A stretch of 64,000 bases of DNA from Cavia porcellus (GCF_034190915.1 NW_026947501.1:1364001-1428000); one strand, 5' to 3'; shown: positions 20,721-34,800, counted from the stretch's first letter. Notes: generated by a model not told the origin, from the letters alone. Made by a program: numbers and translations.

Positions 20721-22100
20721 ATGGTTAGGTGTTAGGGATAGGGTTATGGATTAGGGTTAGTGTTAGAGTTAGGCTCCTGGTTAGTGTTATGGTTAGGGTT
20801 ATGGTTAGGTTTAGGTTAACTTTTAGGGTTAGGGTTAGGGTTAATGTTATGGTTAGGGTTATGGTTAGGTTGAGGTTAAGGTTTAGGTTTAGGGTTAGGT
20901 TTAGAAGTGAGGTTTAGTGCTAGGTTTAGTTTTAGGTTTAGGGATAATTTAGGGTTAGTGTTAGAGGTTAGGGTTAGTGTTTGTCTTAGGGTTTGGGTTA
21001 GGTTTAGGTTTAGGATTAGGTTTAGGTTTAGAGATATGGTTAGGGTTAGGGTTAGGTTTAGTGTTATGGTTAGGTTTAGGCTAGGGTTAGTGTTAGGGTT
21101 AGGTTTAGGTATTACACTCAGGCTTAGCGTTAGTTGGAGCAGTAGAGTTAGGGTTAGGGTAAGGGACTAATGTTAGTCTGGGTTAGGATTATTGTTATTG
21201 TTATGGTTAGGGTTAAGGCTAGGATTAAAAATTAGGGTTGTGGTTAGGGTTAGTGTTAGGGTTAGTTTTAAGGTTAGGCTCAGGGGCTAGGTGTTAGGGA
21301 GAGGGTTAAGGTTAGGCTTCGCATTCCGATTAGGGTTAGTGTTATTGGTAGGTTGAGTGTTAGTTTTATGGCTATGTTCAGCGTTAGGATTAGGGGTTAG
21401 GTGTTATTGATAGTGTTTGGGTTAGGGTTCGGTTAGAGTTTATGGTTAGGTTTGGGTTTAGTGATAGTGTTGGGTTTAGTGATAGTGTTAGTTTTAGGGT
21501 TAGTGTTTAGGATTATTGTGAGGGTTAGTATTAGGTTTAGTGTTAGGGTTAGGGTTATGGTTAGGTTTAGGGGTTAGCTGTTAGGGTTAGGTGTTACGGC
21601 GAGTGTTGGATTTAGGCTTAGTGTTACAGGTATGGTTTGAGTTACATTTAGGTTAGGGTTAGTGTTTGGGATAGGGTTAGGGTAGATGTTTGAGATAGAT
21701 TTAGGGTTTGTGTTAGTGTTATGGTTAGAGTTTAGGGTAACAGGGTTAGGGTTAGGGTTAGGGTTAGTGGTTAGCGTTAGGTTTAGGTTAGGGTTATGGT
21801 TAAAGCTTAGGCATGGGATTAGGGTTAGGATTAGTGTTAGTTCTAGGGTTAGGCTTTGGGATAGGGTTAGGGTTATGGTTAGAGGTTAGCATTAGGTTTA
21901 CTGATAGAGTTTGTGGTTATGGTTAGGGTGAGGCTTAGAAGTTATGGTTAGTGTTATGGTTAGGGTTTGATTTAAACCTAGGTTTAGGGTTAGGGTTAGC
22001 ATTAGGGATAGGTTTAGTGTTAGGGTTAGGGCTAGGCTTAGGGTTATGGTTAGGGTTAGGATTACATTTAGGTTAGGGTTAGGGTTAGGGTTAGGTTTTC
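20400..22100 (+). repeat. Block homologous to 54.3-56.0 kb (offset about 33.9 kb)
   Basis: GGTTTAATG is at 20,715 and 54,624 (33,909). The signature is at 21,111 and 55,009 (33,898). GATAGAGTTTGTGG is at 21,903 and 55,824 (33,921). Intervening phrases such as AATTAGGGTTGTGGTTAGGG, GTTAGTGGTTAGC and GTTATGGTTAAAGCTTAGG occur in the same order in both. Confidence 0.85.
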
Positions 22101-24779
22101 GGTTAGAGTTAAAGGTTACGTTTAGTGTTAGGGTTATGATTAGAATTTAGGGTTAGTGTTAGGGTAAGTGTTAGGTTTAGGGTTACTGTTAGGTTTAGGT
22201 TTAGAGTTTAGCGATATGATTCAGTTTAGGATTAGGGTTAGTGTTATGGTTAGCGTTAGGTTATGCTTAGTGTTAGGGTTATGATTAAGATTAGGGTTAG
22301 GGATTAGGTGTTACGGAGAGGGTTAGGTTTAGGCTTTGGGTTACTGTTATGGTTAGGTTTACGATTGAGGTTTAGGGTTAGGGTTAGGGTTAGGTTTAGA
22401 TTTAGGATTCGTTTTAGAGTTAGGGTTAGGTTTAGGTTTAGGGGTTAGGTGATAGCGATAGGGTTAGGGTTAGGGTTAGTGTTCAGTTTAGGGTTAGTGT
22501 TAGGGTTAGCGATAGTGTTTGGGTTAGGGTTAGGGTTAGTGTTAGGGTTAAAGCTTATGTTCAGTGTTAGGTTTAGGGTTAGAGTTAGGGTTAGCCATAG
22601 GGTAAGGGTTAGAATTAGTGTTAGTGGTTAGGTTTAGGGTTAGGATTACGGTTAGTCCTAGTGTTAGGTTTAGAGGTTAGTGTTAGGATTAGGCTTAGGG
22701 TTAGTGTTATGGTTAGGGTTAAGTTTAGAGTTAGGGTTAGGGTTAGCTTTTTGCTTCTGGTTATGGTTAGGGTTAGGGTTACATTTAGGTTCGAGTTTGG
22801 GTTAGGGATAAGGTTAAGGTTAGGATTAGAATTTAGGGTTAAGGTTAGGGTTAGGGTTTGGGTTAGAGTTAAAGCTTAGGGTTAGGGTTAGGGTTATGGT
22901 TAGAGTTTAGGGTGAGTATTAGGTTTAGGGTCAGTGTTAGGGTTAGGGTTAAGGTTACGCTTGGTGTTAGGGTTATGATTAAGGTTAGGGTTAGGGGTTA
23001 TGTGTTAGGTAGAGTGTTAGGGTTAGGCTTTGAGTTTTGGTTACAGTTAGGGTTATGATTAGTTTTAGGTTTAGAGTTAGGGTAAGGGTTAGGTTTAGGG
23101 TTAGGTTTAGGGTTAGTATTAGAGTTAGGGTTAGGCATAGGGTTAGGGGTTAGGTTTTATCGATAGCGTTAGGGTTAGGCTTAGGTTTAGGGTTGGATTT
23201 AGTGTTAGGGTTAAGGTTAGGGATAGAGCTAGGGTTAGGGTTATGGTTTAGGTTTAGGGTTAGGGTTAGGTTTAGTTTTAAGTTTCGGTTTAGTGTTAGT
23301 GTTAGTTTTAAGATTAGGTTTAGTTTTACAGTTAGAGTTTAGGGTTAGGTTTTGGGTTAGGGTTAGGTTTAGGGTTAGAGTTAGTGTTAGGTTTAGGGTT
23401 AGGGATACGGTTATAGTTAGGTTTTCGGTTAGGTTTAGGATGTCGATTACGATTAGTGTTAGGGTTACGGATAGGTTTAGGGGTTAGATATTAGGAATAG
23501 GGTTATGGTTAAGCTTCGGGTTACGGTTAGGGTTAGGGTTACGATGAGGTAAGGGTTAATGTTAGGGTGAGGGGTAGCATTTGCATTAGATTTAGGGTTA
23601 GTTTTAGGGTTAGGGTTTCGTGTAGAATTAGGGGTTAGACGTTAGGGATAGGGTTATAGTTATGGTTAGGGTTAGCGTTAGGTTTAGGGTTAGGTTTAGG
23701 TTTCGGTGTTAAAATTATGGTTAGTGTTAGCCTTAGGTTTAGGGATAGTGTCATGGTTAGGGTTAGGGTTAGTTTGACGTTTAGGGTTAGGGTTATGATT
23801 AGGATTAGTGTTAGGGCTTAAGGTTAGGGGTTAGGCTTAGGGTTAATGTTTAAGTTTAGGTTTTAGGTTTAGGGGTTAGCATTATGGTTAGGCTTAGGGA
23901 TAGGTTTAGGGTTAGGGCTAGGGTTATGGTTATGGTCAGGGTTAGGGTTACGATTAGGGTTAGAGATTATGGTTACACTTAAGGTTATGGTTAGGGTTAG
24001 TGCTACCGTTAGGGTAATAGGTTAGGGTTAGGTAAAGGGTTAGGGTTAGATTTAGGTTTAGGGTTACCCTTAGGGTTATGGTTAGAAATTAGGGTTAGTG
24101 TTAGGGTTAGGTTTAGGGTTAGGCTTAGGGTTAGTGTGTGTTTTAGGGTTAGGGTTTAGTGTTAGTGTTAGGGTTAGGGTTATGTTTAAGGTTATGGTTA
24201 GGCTTCCGGTTACAGTTAGTGTTAGGGTTACCATTAGGTTTAGTGTTAGTCTTATGGTTAGGATTAGTGTTAGGGTTAGCTTCAGTGTTAGTTTTAGGGT
24301 TAGGTTTAGCCTTAGGGTTAGGGCTTAGGTGTTAGTGATAGGGTTAGGGTTAGGGTAGAGTTAGGGTTAGGTTTACGGTTAGGGTTAGGGTTAGGGATAG
24401 TGTTAGGTTTAGGGTTATGCTTTAGTGTTAGTGTTAGTGTTAGCGTTATGGTAAGGATTATGGTTAGTATTCGGATTACAGTTACGATTAGGTTTGGGTT
24501 AGGGTTAGAGTTAGGTTTAGGGTTAGAGTTAGTTTTAGATGTTAGGGATAGGTTTAGGGTTTGGGTAATTTTACAGTTATAGTTTAGGGTTAGGGTTAGT
24601 GTTAGGGTTACAGGTTAGGTTTAGTGTTAGGTTTAGGGTTATAGGTTATTGTTAGTGTTAGGGTTAGGGTTAGGGTTAAGGTTAGGGTTAGAGGTATGTG
24701 TTAGGGTTAGAGTTAGCGTTAGTGTTAGGATTAGGGTTAGTGTTTGCCTTAGAGGTTATGATTAGGGTTTGGGTTAGGG
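22101..24779 (+). repeat. Array segment 22.1-24.8 kb
   Basis: Degenerate hexamers without a signature copy. Recurrent phrases of the type GGTGTTA(C/G)(G/T)GAGAGGGTTAGG...GGCTTTGGGTTACTG (near 22,310-22,345) and AGGCTTCGGGTTACGG (near 23,512) link it to other units. Some phrases recur at 56.3-57.1 kb. No gene or foreign insertion was seen. Confidence 0.65.
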
Positions 24780-25150
24780 TTAGGTTTAGGGTTTATGTGT
24801 TAGAGAGAGTGTTAGGGTTTCGGCTTCCTGTTTGGTTAGTGTTAAAGTTACGATTAGGTTTAGGGTTAGTGTTAGGGTTAAGGTTAGAGTTTAGAATTAG
24901 GGTTAGGTGTAGAGTTAGTGTTTTGGTTACGGTTAGAGTTTAGGTTTAGGGTTTTGTGTTAGGGTTAGTGTTAGAGATAGGGTTATGGTTAGAGGTCTGC
25001 GTTAGGTTTAGTGTTAGGGTTAGGTTTAGATTTAGGGTTAGGGTTAGCTTTATGGTTGGGGTTATGGTATTGTTAGGCTTAGGTTTAGGTAATACTGTCA
25101 GGTTTAGGGTTTGTTTAAGTGGTAGGGTTAGTGTTAGGGTTAGGGATTAA
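24780..25150 (+). repeat. Copy of the 16.8-17.2 kb module
   Basis: The order GGCTTCCTGTTTGG, AGAATTAGGGTTAGGTG, GTTAGTGTTTTGG, AATACTGTCAGG, TTTAAGTGGTAGGG and GGGATTAATGTTAGG parallels 16,808-17,165, 45,757-46,110 and 46,377-46,600. It is a diverged paralogous unit. Confidence 0.75.
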
Positions 25151-28100
25151 TGTTAGGTTTAGGGTTAGTGTTATGTTTAGGGTTAGGGTAGTTTTTGTGT
25201 TATGGTTAGGGTTAGGTTTTGGGTTAGAGTTTAGGTTTAGAGTTAGGCTTAGGTTTAGGCTTAGGGTTACGGTTAGGATTAGGATTAGAAATTAGGGTTA
25301 GGTTTATGTTTAGGATTAGGGTTACAGTTAGGGTTAGTGTTATGTTTAGGTTTATGGTTAGTTTTAGGGTTAGGTTTAGGGTTAGGGTTAAGGGTTAAGT
25401 GTTAGGGATAAGGTTAGGGTTAGTGTTAGAGTTAGGGTTAGGTTTACGGTTAGTTTTAGGGTTAGAGTTAGGGTTAGGGTTAGGGTTAGGGTTATTGTTA
25501 GGGTTAGGTTTAGGGTTAAGTTTAGGGTTAGGGTTAGGTTTACAGTTAAGTTTAGGGTTACGGATAGTGTTAGTGTTAGGGTTAGACTTTAGGCTTAGGG
25601 TTAGGGTTAGTGTTAGAGTTAGGATTAGGGTTAGGTTTATGGTTAGAGGTAAGCGTTAAGTTCAGTGTTAGAGTTTGAGGTTAGGGTTAAGGTTATGGTT
25701 AGGCTTAGGTTTTATGGTTAGGGTTAAGGTTAGGGTTAGGTTAGTGTTATGCTTAGTCTTTGGGTTAGGGTTACAGTTATGGGTTAGGGTTATGGTTATG
25801 GGTAGGGTTAGTGTTAGGTTTAGGGTTGTGCTATGGTTATGGTTAGGGTTAGCTTTAGGTATTACAGTCAGGTTTAAGGTTATTTTAAGGAGTAGGGTTA
25901 GGGTTAGGGATTAATGTTAGTTTGAGGGTTATGGTTATGGTTAATGTTAGGGTTTGGGTTAGTGTTAGGATTAGGATTAGACGTTAGGGTTAGTGGTAGG
26001 GTTAGGGTTATGGTTACGGTTATGTTTAGGTGAGGTTTAGGTTTAGGGTTAGGGATTAGTTGTTAGGGAGATGGTTAAGATTAGTCTTTGGTTTATGGTT
26101 AGCGTTAGGGTTTCGATTAATTTTAGGGTTAGGCTTAGGTTTGTGGTTAAGTTTATGTTTAGTGTTAGTTTTAGGGTTAGGTTTAGTGTTTGCTTGGGGT
26201 TAGCTGTTAGCAATAGGTATAGCTTTAGGGTTAGGTTTAGGGTTAGATTTGTGCTGAGGGTTAGGTTTACGGTTAGGTTTAGGTTCTTGAATAGTTTTAG
26301 GTTTACGCTTAGGGTTTAGGCTTAGGTTTAGGGTTAGGGTTAGGCTTAGGGTTAGGTTTAGGTTTAGGTTAAGGTTTAGGGTTAGAGTTAGGGTTAGAAG
26401 ATGGTTTAGTCTTATGGTTAGGGTTAGAGTTAGGTTAGGGTTAGAATTTAGGACTAAGATTAAGGTTAGGATTAGGGTTAGTGTTATAGTTAGAGTTTAT
26501 GGTTAGGGTTAATGTTAGAGTTAGGGTTAAGTTTAGGGTTAAGGTTAGAGTTAGACGTTAGCATTAGTTTTAGGGTAGAGTTTGTGTTTAGGGTTCGGGT
26601 TAAGGTTAGTCTTAGAGGTTATGATTAAGGTTAGGGTTAGTGTTAGTGTTAAAACTTAGGTTTAGGTTTAGGCTTAGGGTTAGGTTTAGTTTTAGTGTTA
26701 GATTTGGGGTTAGGGTTAGGGGTTAGGTGTTCGTGATAGCGTTAGGGAGAGCGTTAGGGTAAGGTTTAGAGATAATATTAGGGTTAGGTTTAGGGTGTAA
26801 GTTATGGTTAGTTTCAGGGTTAGTTTATGGTTAGGGTTAGGGTTAGGCTTAGAGGTTATGTTTAAGGTAAGGGCTAGGGTTAAAACTTAGCTTTAGGGTT
26901 AGGTTTAGTGTTAGGTTTAGGGTTAGGGATAGAGTTATGCTTAGGCTTAGGGTTATGGTTAGGGTTACGGTTACAATTAGGTTAGTGTTTGGGTTAGGGT
27001 TATGTTTAGAGTTACGGTTAGGTTTAGGGTTAGGGTTTGGGTTAGGGTTAGGTTTAGGGTTAGGGTTAGTTTTAGGTTTAGGGTTAGTTTTAGGGTTTAG
27101 GTGTTAGGGATAGGTTTAGGGTTAGGCTTCATGTTCTGTTTAGGGTTAGAATTATGATTAGGTTATGGTTAGTGTTAGGGTTAGGCTTTGTGTTAGATTT
27201 ATTGTTAGTTTTAGGGTTAGGGTTAGGTTTAAGAGTTAGGGGTTCGGGATAAGATTGCAGTTAGGGTTAGGGTTAGGGTTAGGGTCAGGGTTAGAGTTTA
27301 GGTTTAAGGTTAGGTTTAGGGTTAGTGTTAGGTTTAGGGTTATGATTAGAATTTAGCTATAGGGTTAGGTTTAGGGTTAAGGTTACAGTTTCGGTTAGGG
27401 TTAGGGTTAGGTTTAGGGTTAGGGTTAAGCTTTAGGTGTTAGCGAGAGGGTTTTGTTAAGGCTTGGGGTTATGGTTAGGTTTTGGGTTACGATTAGGTTT
27501 AGGGTTAGGGTTAGGGTTAGGGTTATGGTTAAGTTTAGGGTTATGGTTTGGGGTTAGGTGTTAGGGATAGAGTTAGCATTAGGATTAGGGTTATGTTTAG
27601 TGTTAGTGGTAGTTTTAGGGTTACGTTTAGGGTTAAGGATAGTGTTAGGTTTAGGGTTATGGTTAGGTTTATGGATAGGTTTATGGTTAGGGTTAGCGTT
27701 TAATGGTTAGAGTTAGGGTTAGGGTTAGTGTTAGGGTTAGTTTCAGGGTTAGATATTAGCCTTAGGTTTAGGTATAGGTTTAGGGTTAGGGTTAGGTTTA
27801 GTGTTTAAGGTTAGGCTTTGTGTTGGGGTTATTGTTAGGGTTAGGGTTAGGTTGAGGTTTAGTGTTAGGGTTAGGGTTTGTTTTAGGGTTAGTTTTAGAG
27901 TTAGGTTTCGGATTAGGGCTAGGGTTTGGTTTAGAGTTTAGTGTTAGGCTTAGGGATAGGGTTTGTGTTAGGGTTAGGTTCAGGGTTAGATATTAGTCTT
28001 AGGTTTAGGTATAGGTTTAAGGTTAGGGTTAGGGTTATGTTTATGATTAGAATTTAGGTTTAAGTTTAGGGTTAGGGTTAGGGTTAGGGTTCTGTTTAGG

Positions 28101-31100
28101 GTTAGGATTAGGGCTAGGTTTAGGATTAGCATTACGTGTTAGGTGTTAGGGAAAGTGTTAGGGTTAGGCTTCGGTTTATGGTTTGGTTTATGTTTATGAT
28201 TAGGTTTAGGCTTAGTTTTAGCTTTAGTGTTTGGGTTAGAGTTAGCATTAGGTTTACAGGTAGTTTCAGGGTTAGGTTTAGTGTTCGGGTTAGGGGTTAG
28301 GTGTTAGGGATAGTGTTAGGGTTAGGGATAGTGTTATTGTTAGTGTTAGCGTTATGGTTAGGTATAGGGTTATGAATAGTGTTAGGGTTAGGCTTAGGGT
28401 TAGGGATAGTGTTAGGGTTAGGGTTTGGCTTAGAGTTAGTGTTAGTGTTAGGCTTAGAGGTTATGGTTAGGGTTAGCATTAGTGTTAGGGTTAAACTTAG
28501 GGTTATACTTAGGGTTACACTTAGGCTTAGGGTTATGTTTAGAGGTTATAGTTTGGGGTTGGCGTTAGGGTTAGTGTTAGGCTTATAGGTTATGGTTAGG
28601 GTTAAATCTTAGGTTTATGGTTAGGGTTCTCGTTAGGGTTAGGCTCAGAGTTTAGTGTTAGTGTTAGCTTTAGGGTTAGGTTTTGTGTTAGGATTAGGGT
28701 TATGTTTAGAGTTAGGTTTAGGTTTAGGTTTAGCATTAAGTTTAGGGTTAGGATTTAGGATAGTGTTAGGTTAGGGACATGGTTATGGTTAGGCTTTGGG
28801 TTATGGTTAGGGTTTGGGTTAGGTTGAGGTTTAGGTTTAGGGTTAAGTTTAGGGTTAGGGTTAGACGTTAGGATTAGTGTTAGGTTTAGGGTTAGGGTTA
28901 GGGATAGGTTAGTGTTATGGTTAGGGTTAGGGTTAGAGGTTAATTTTAGGGTTATTGGTAGGGTTACGTTTATCGTTACGGTTCGGGTTCGGGTTAGGGT
29001 TAGAGTGTTAGGGTTAAGGGTTAGGTATTAGGGTGAGGGTTATAATTAAGGTTTGGGTTACGGTACGTTTTAAGGTTATTATTAGATTTAGGGTGAGGGT
29101 TTGGGTTAGGGTTAGGGTTAGGGTTAGGGTTAAGCTTAGTTTTATGGTTAGGGTTAGGATTACATTTAGGTTAACGTTAGGGTTAGGGTTATGTTTAAGA
29201 TTAGCATTAGGTTTTGTGTTAGATGTAGTGTTAGGTTTAGGGTTACGGTTAGAGTTAGGTTTAGGTGTTAGGTGTTAGGGATAGGGTAATAGGTTAAGGT
29301 TAGGCTTAGTGTTAGGGTGAGGATTATGGTTAGGGTTAAGATTATGGTTAGGGTTAGCATTTAGGTTTAGGCTTAGTGTAAGAGTGTGTGTTATGGTTAG
29401 GGTTATGGTTAGGTTGAGATTTAGTGTTAGGTTAGGATTATGGTTACAATTTAGGTTTAGTGTTAGGTTTAGGGTTAGGGGTAGGGGTAGGTTTAGAGTT
29501 AGGGTTACTTTTGGAGCTTAGGGTTAGTGTTATGTTTATGGTTAGTGTTAGGTTTAGGGTTAGAGGTATGTGTTAGGGTTAGGGTTAGCATTAGGTTTAG
29601 GCATAAGTTTAGGGTTAGGGTTATGCTAGGATTATGTTTAGGTTCAGGGTTAGGTATTATAGACAGGGTTAGCTTTAGTTTAAGGGGTAGGGTTAGGGTT
29701 AGAGTAAGGGATTAATGTTCGGTTTAGGGTTAGGTTTCTGGGTATGGTTAGGGTTAGAGTTAGGGTTAGGATTAGAAGTTAGGTTTAGAGTAGGGTTAGG
29801 GTTATGGTTACGGTTAGGGTTAGGGTTAGTGTTAGGGGTTAGGTGTTAGGAAGTGTTAAGGTTAGGCTTCACGTTACGGTTAGTGTTAGTGTTACTGTTA
29901 GGTTTAGGGTTAGGCTTAGGGTTAGGGTTAGGGTTAGCTTTAGTGTTAGTTTTAGGGTTTGAGTTAGCATTTGGGATATGGGTTAGGTGTTAGTGATAGT
30001 GTTAGTTTTAGGGTTAGGGTTAGTTTGACAGTTAGGGTTAGGCTTAGGGATAGTGTTAGCTTTAGGGTTAGGGTTTAGGGTTAGTGTTACGGTTAGGGTT
30101 CAGGTTACGGTAAGGCTTGGGGTTATGATTAGGGTTAGTGTTACAATTAGGTTAGGCTTAGTTTTAGGGTTAGGGTTAGGTTTAGGGTTTGATTTTAGGG
30201 ATAGTTTTAGGGTTAGTGTTAGTGTTTTGTTTAGAGTTTGGGGTTAGGTTTAGGTTTAGGGTTATGGTTAGAGGTTAGCGTTAGTTTTTGATTAGGGTTA
30301 GGGTTAAAGCTTAGGTTTATGGTTATGGTTAGTGTTAGGGTTAGTGTTCGGGTTAGGGTTATGGTTAGGTTTCAGGTTGTGGTTGGTGGTTAGCGTTTTG
30401 TTTAGGGTTATAGTTAGGGTTAGGCTTAGGCTTAGAAGTTATGGTTAGTGTTACAATTAGGGTTAAAACTTTGGTTCATGTTTTGGGTTTGTGTTAGTGT
30501 TAGGGATAGGGTAATGGTTAAGATTAGGGTTACTGGATAATTTTAGGGTTAGTGTTAGGTTAGGCTTAGGGTTAGGTCAAGACTTTAGTGTTAGGGTTAG
30601 GTTTAGAGTTACGGTTAGTGTAAGGGTTAGGGTTCCGGTTAGGCTTAGGGTTAGGCTTGGGTTATAGTTAAGGTTAGGGTAACAATGAGGTTAGGATTAG
30701 GTTTAGGGTTTGCATTAGATTTAGTGTTAGGTTTAGGGTTATGGTTAGGGTTAGGGGTTTGGTGTGAGATATAGGGTTATGGGTTAGGGTTATGGTAAGG
30801 GTTATGTTTAGGGTTAGCGTTTAGTGTTAGGTTAGTGTTAGGGTTAATGTTTTTTGGTTAAGTTTAGGGTTAGGATGAGGTTTAGGGTTAGTGTTAGGGT
30901 TAGAAGTAAGCTTTAGTGATAGGTTTAGGGTTAGGGTAGGGATAGGTTTAGGGTTAGGGTTAGTGTTAGAGTTTAGGGTTAGTGTTAGGCTTAGGTTTAA
31001 AGGTACGGGTTAGGGTTAAGGTTGGGATTAGGGTTAGGTTTAGGGTTATGGTTAGGGTTAGGGCTGGGTTATGCTAGGGTTAGTGTTAAGGTTAGGTATT

Positions 31101-31784
31101 ACAGTCAGGTTTAGGGCTAGTTTAAGGGGCATGGTTAGGGTTAGCGATTAATGTTAGGTTTAGGGTTATGATTATGGTTAGGGTTAGAGTTAGGGTTATG
31201 TTTAGGGTTAGGATTAGAAGTTAGGCTTAGGGGTACTGTTAGGTTTATGTTTACAGTTAGGGTTAGGGTTAGTGTTAGGATTAGGCTTATTGGTTTCTTG
31301 TTTGGGAGGGTTAGGCTTAGATTTTATGGTTAAGGTTAGTGTTAGGTTTAGGGTTAAAACTTAGGATTAGGTTTAGAGTTAGGGTTAGGGTTAGAGTTAT
31401 GGTAAGGGTTAGGCTTAGAGTTATGGTAAGGTTTAGGGTTAGTGTTAGGGTAAGTGTTAGGGTTAGGTTTAGGGGTTAGTTTTTAGGGAGAGGCTTAGGG
31501 TTAGGCTTCGGGTTATGGTTAGTGTTAGGGTTACCATTAGGTTTAGGGTTAGGGGTAGGGTTAGTGATAGTGTTAGGGTTAATTTTCCTGTTAGTTTTAG
31601 GGTTAGGTTTAGGGTTAGTGTTAGGGGTTTAGTGTTAGAGAAAGGATTAGGGTTATGTTTAGTTTTAGGGGTAGGGTTACGGTGAGGGTTAGGGTTAGGT
31701 TTACAGTTAATTTTAGGGTTATGCTTAGTTTTATGGTTAGGGTTAGTTTTACTGGTAATTTTAGGGTTATGGTTAGTTTTAGGG

Positions 31785-31823
<39 letters not shown>

Positions 31824-34800
31824 AGGTTAATATTTAGTGTTAGGTTTAGTGTTAGAGTTTGGAGTTAGTGTTAGTGTTAGGTTTAGGGTAAGTGTTAGAG
31901 GTATGGATTAGGTTTAGGGTTAGGGTAAGGGTTAGGTTGGGTTAGGTATTACAGTCAGGTTTAGGGTTAGTTTAAGAGGTAGGTGTAGGGTTAGAATTAG
32001 GGTTAGGGATTAATATTAGGTTTAGGGTTGTGGTTATGGTTATGCTTATGGTTATCGTTATGGTTATGGTTAGGGTTTGGGTTAGGGTTAGGTTTAGGGT
32101 TATGATTAGAAGTTAGGATTAGGGGTAGGGCTAGGTTTATGGTTACAGTTAGGATTAGGGTTAGTGTTACGGTTAGGTTTAGTTGTTAGGTGTTAGGGAG
32201 AGGATTAAGATTAGGCTACAGGTTATGGTTAGCATTAGTGTTAGGATTAGGTTTAGGGTTAGGTTTAGGTTTGGGTTTAGGTTTAGGTTTATGGTTAGTT
32301 TTAGGGTCCAAAGTTGGTTTAGTGTTAGTGTTGGGATTAGGGTTAGAGTTAGAGTTAGGGTTAGCTTTAGATGTTAGGGTTAGGTTTAGTGTTAGCTTTA
32401 ACGTTCGGGTTAGGGTTACGGATAGAGTTTAGGGTTATGTTTAGGTTTAGTGTTAGGGTTAGGGCTAGGAATAGGTTAGTGTTAGGGTTAGGGTTAGGCT
32501 TAGAGGTTAAGGTGAGAATTAGGGTTAGGGTTAGGCTTAGAGGTATGGATTAGGGTTAGGTTTAGAGGTAGGATTAGGGTTAGTGTTAGGGATATGGCTA
32601 CGTTTAGGCTTTGGGTAATGGTTGTGGTTAGATTTTGGGTTTTGTTTAGGTTTAGGGTTAGGTTGAGGTTTAGGGTTAGAGTTAGGGTTAGAATTTAGGT
32701 TTATTGTTAGGTTTAGGGTTAGTTTTAGGGACAGGTTAGTGTTAAGGTTAGGGTTAGCATAAGTGTTTAAGGTTACGATTTGACTTAGAGTTAGGGTTAG
32801 TGTTAGGGTGAGAGGTATAGGTTAGGGTTTGGTTTAGGGGAGGGTTAGTGTTGGGGTTAGGATTATTGGAGGTTTAGGGTTAGCGTTAGGGCTAGGTATT
32901 ATGGTCAGGATTAGTGTTAGTTTAAGTGGTAGGGTTTGGTTTAGGGTTAGGAATAGGTTTAAGGTTATGTTTAGAGGTTAGCTTTAGGTTTAGGTTTAGG
33001 GTTAGGGTTAGAGTTCAGGGTTAGAGTTAGTGTTAGGTTTAGGGTTAGAATTAACGTTAGGGTTAGGATTAGAAGTTAGGGTTACAGGTACTGTTAGGAT
33101 TATGTTTAAGGTTAGGCTTAGAGTTAGGTTTAGGGTTAGGTTTAGGGTTAGTGTTAGGGTTAGGTTTAGGGTTAGGTTTAGGGTTAGGTTTAGGTTTTGG
33201 TTTAGGGTTAGGGTTACTGTGAGGGTTATAAGATACTTTAGTGTTAGTGTTAGTGTTAGTGTTAGGGTTATAGTTAAGGTTAGGGTTAGGGTCAGTGTTA
33301 GGTTTAGGGTTCGGGTTAGTGTTATAGTTAGAGGTTAGGGTTAAGGTTAGAGTTAAGGTTATGGTTAGAGATTGGCGTTAGTTTTAGGGTTAGAGTTTTG
33401 TTTAGGGTTAGGGTTAGGGTTAGGATTAGATGTTATGGTTATGGTTATGGTTAGGGTTAGGGTTAGGACTAGATGTTATGGTTAAGGTTAGGGTTAGGCT
33501 TAAGGTTAAAACTTAGGTTTAGACTTAGGGTTAGGGTTACTGTTAGGGTTAGAAGTTGGTTTAGTATTAGGGTTAGGGCTAGGTTTAGTTTTAGTGTTAG
33601 AATTAGAATTATGGTTATATTTTAGGGTTGGTTTAGTGTTTGGATTAGGGTTAGGTTTAGTGTTACGGTTAGAGGTTATTGTTAAGTTTAGGGTTAGTAT
33701 TATGGTTAGAGGTTAGCTTTAGGTTTAGTGTTAGAGTTGGGTTTAGGGTTAGGGTTAGTGTTTGGCTTAGAAGTTATGGTTAATGTTAGGGCTAGGTTTA
33801 GGGTTAAAACTTAGGTTTAGGGTTACGGTTAGGGTTAGAGTTAGAGTTACACTTAGGGTTAGGGTTAGTTTTAGGGTTAGTGTTAGGGTTAGGTTTTAGG
33901 GTTAGGTGTTAGGGAGAGGCTTATGTTTAGCCTTTGGTTAACGATTAGTGTTAGGGTAATGATTAGGTTTAGGGATAGGGTTAGGATTAGAAGTTAGGGT
34001 AAGGAGTAGGGTTTGGTTTATGGTTACAGTTAGGGTTAGGTTTAGGGGTTACGTCTTAGGGAGAGGATAAAGATTAGGCTTCAGGTCACGGTTAGCATTA
34101 GGGTTACAATTAGGTTTAGGGTTAGGCTTAGGTTTAGGGTTAGGGTAAGTTTTAGTGTTAGTGTTAGGGTTAGGTTCATGATTAGGGTTGGGGTTTGCTT
34201 TTAGGGATAGGGTTAGTGTTAGTTTAGGATTAGGTTTAGGGTAAAGGTTAGATTTACAGTTAGGGTTAGGGTTAGTAATCGTGTTCGGTTTAGGGTTAGG
34301 TTTTAGGGTTAGGTTTAGGTTTAGGGTTAGGGTTAGTGTTAGGGTTAGATTTAGAGTTAGGTTTAGATTTAGATATTAGGGTTAGTGTTAGGGTTACCAT
34401 TAGGGTTAGGTTTAGGGTTAGGTTTAGTGTTACGGATAAAATTTAGGGTAGGTTTAGGGTTAGAGTTAAGGTTAGGCTTATGGTTAGAGGTTAGCGTTAG
34501 GTTTAGGGTTAGAGTTTGGGCTTAGGTTTAGGGTTATGTTTAGGCTTAGAGGTTATGGTTAAGGTTAGTGTTAGGTTTAGGGTTCAAACTTAGGTTTAGA
34601 TTTAGGATTAGGGTTAGGTTTAGGGTTAATGTTAGGATTAGTGTTAGGGTTAGGTTTAGGGGATTGGTGTTAGTGAATAGGTTATGGTTAGCTTTAAGTT
34701 TAGGTTTACGGTTACAGGTATGGGTTAGGGTTAGGATTAGTGTTAAGGTTAGGGTTAGGGTGAGGGTTAGGGTTAGGGTTATGTTTAGGGTTAGGTTTAG

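Larger units (their letters stand above)
18150..22000 (+). repeat. Tandem higher-order unit of about 3.13 kb
   Basis: Two landmarks give the same offset. The phrase GGCTTC(T/G)CATTCC occurs near 18,176 and 21,313 (about 3,137 bp). GATAGAGTTTGTGGTTA occurs at 18,771 and 21,903 (3,132 bp), both preceded by GAGGTTAGCATTAGG and followed by GTGAGGCTTAGAAGTTATGG. The two copies therefore represent one unit of about 3.13 kb that was duplicated in tandem and then diverged. Confidence 0.8.
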
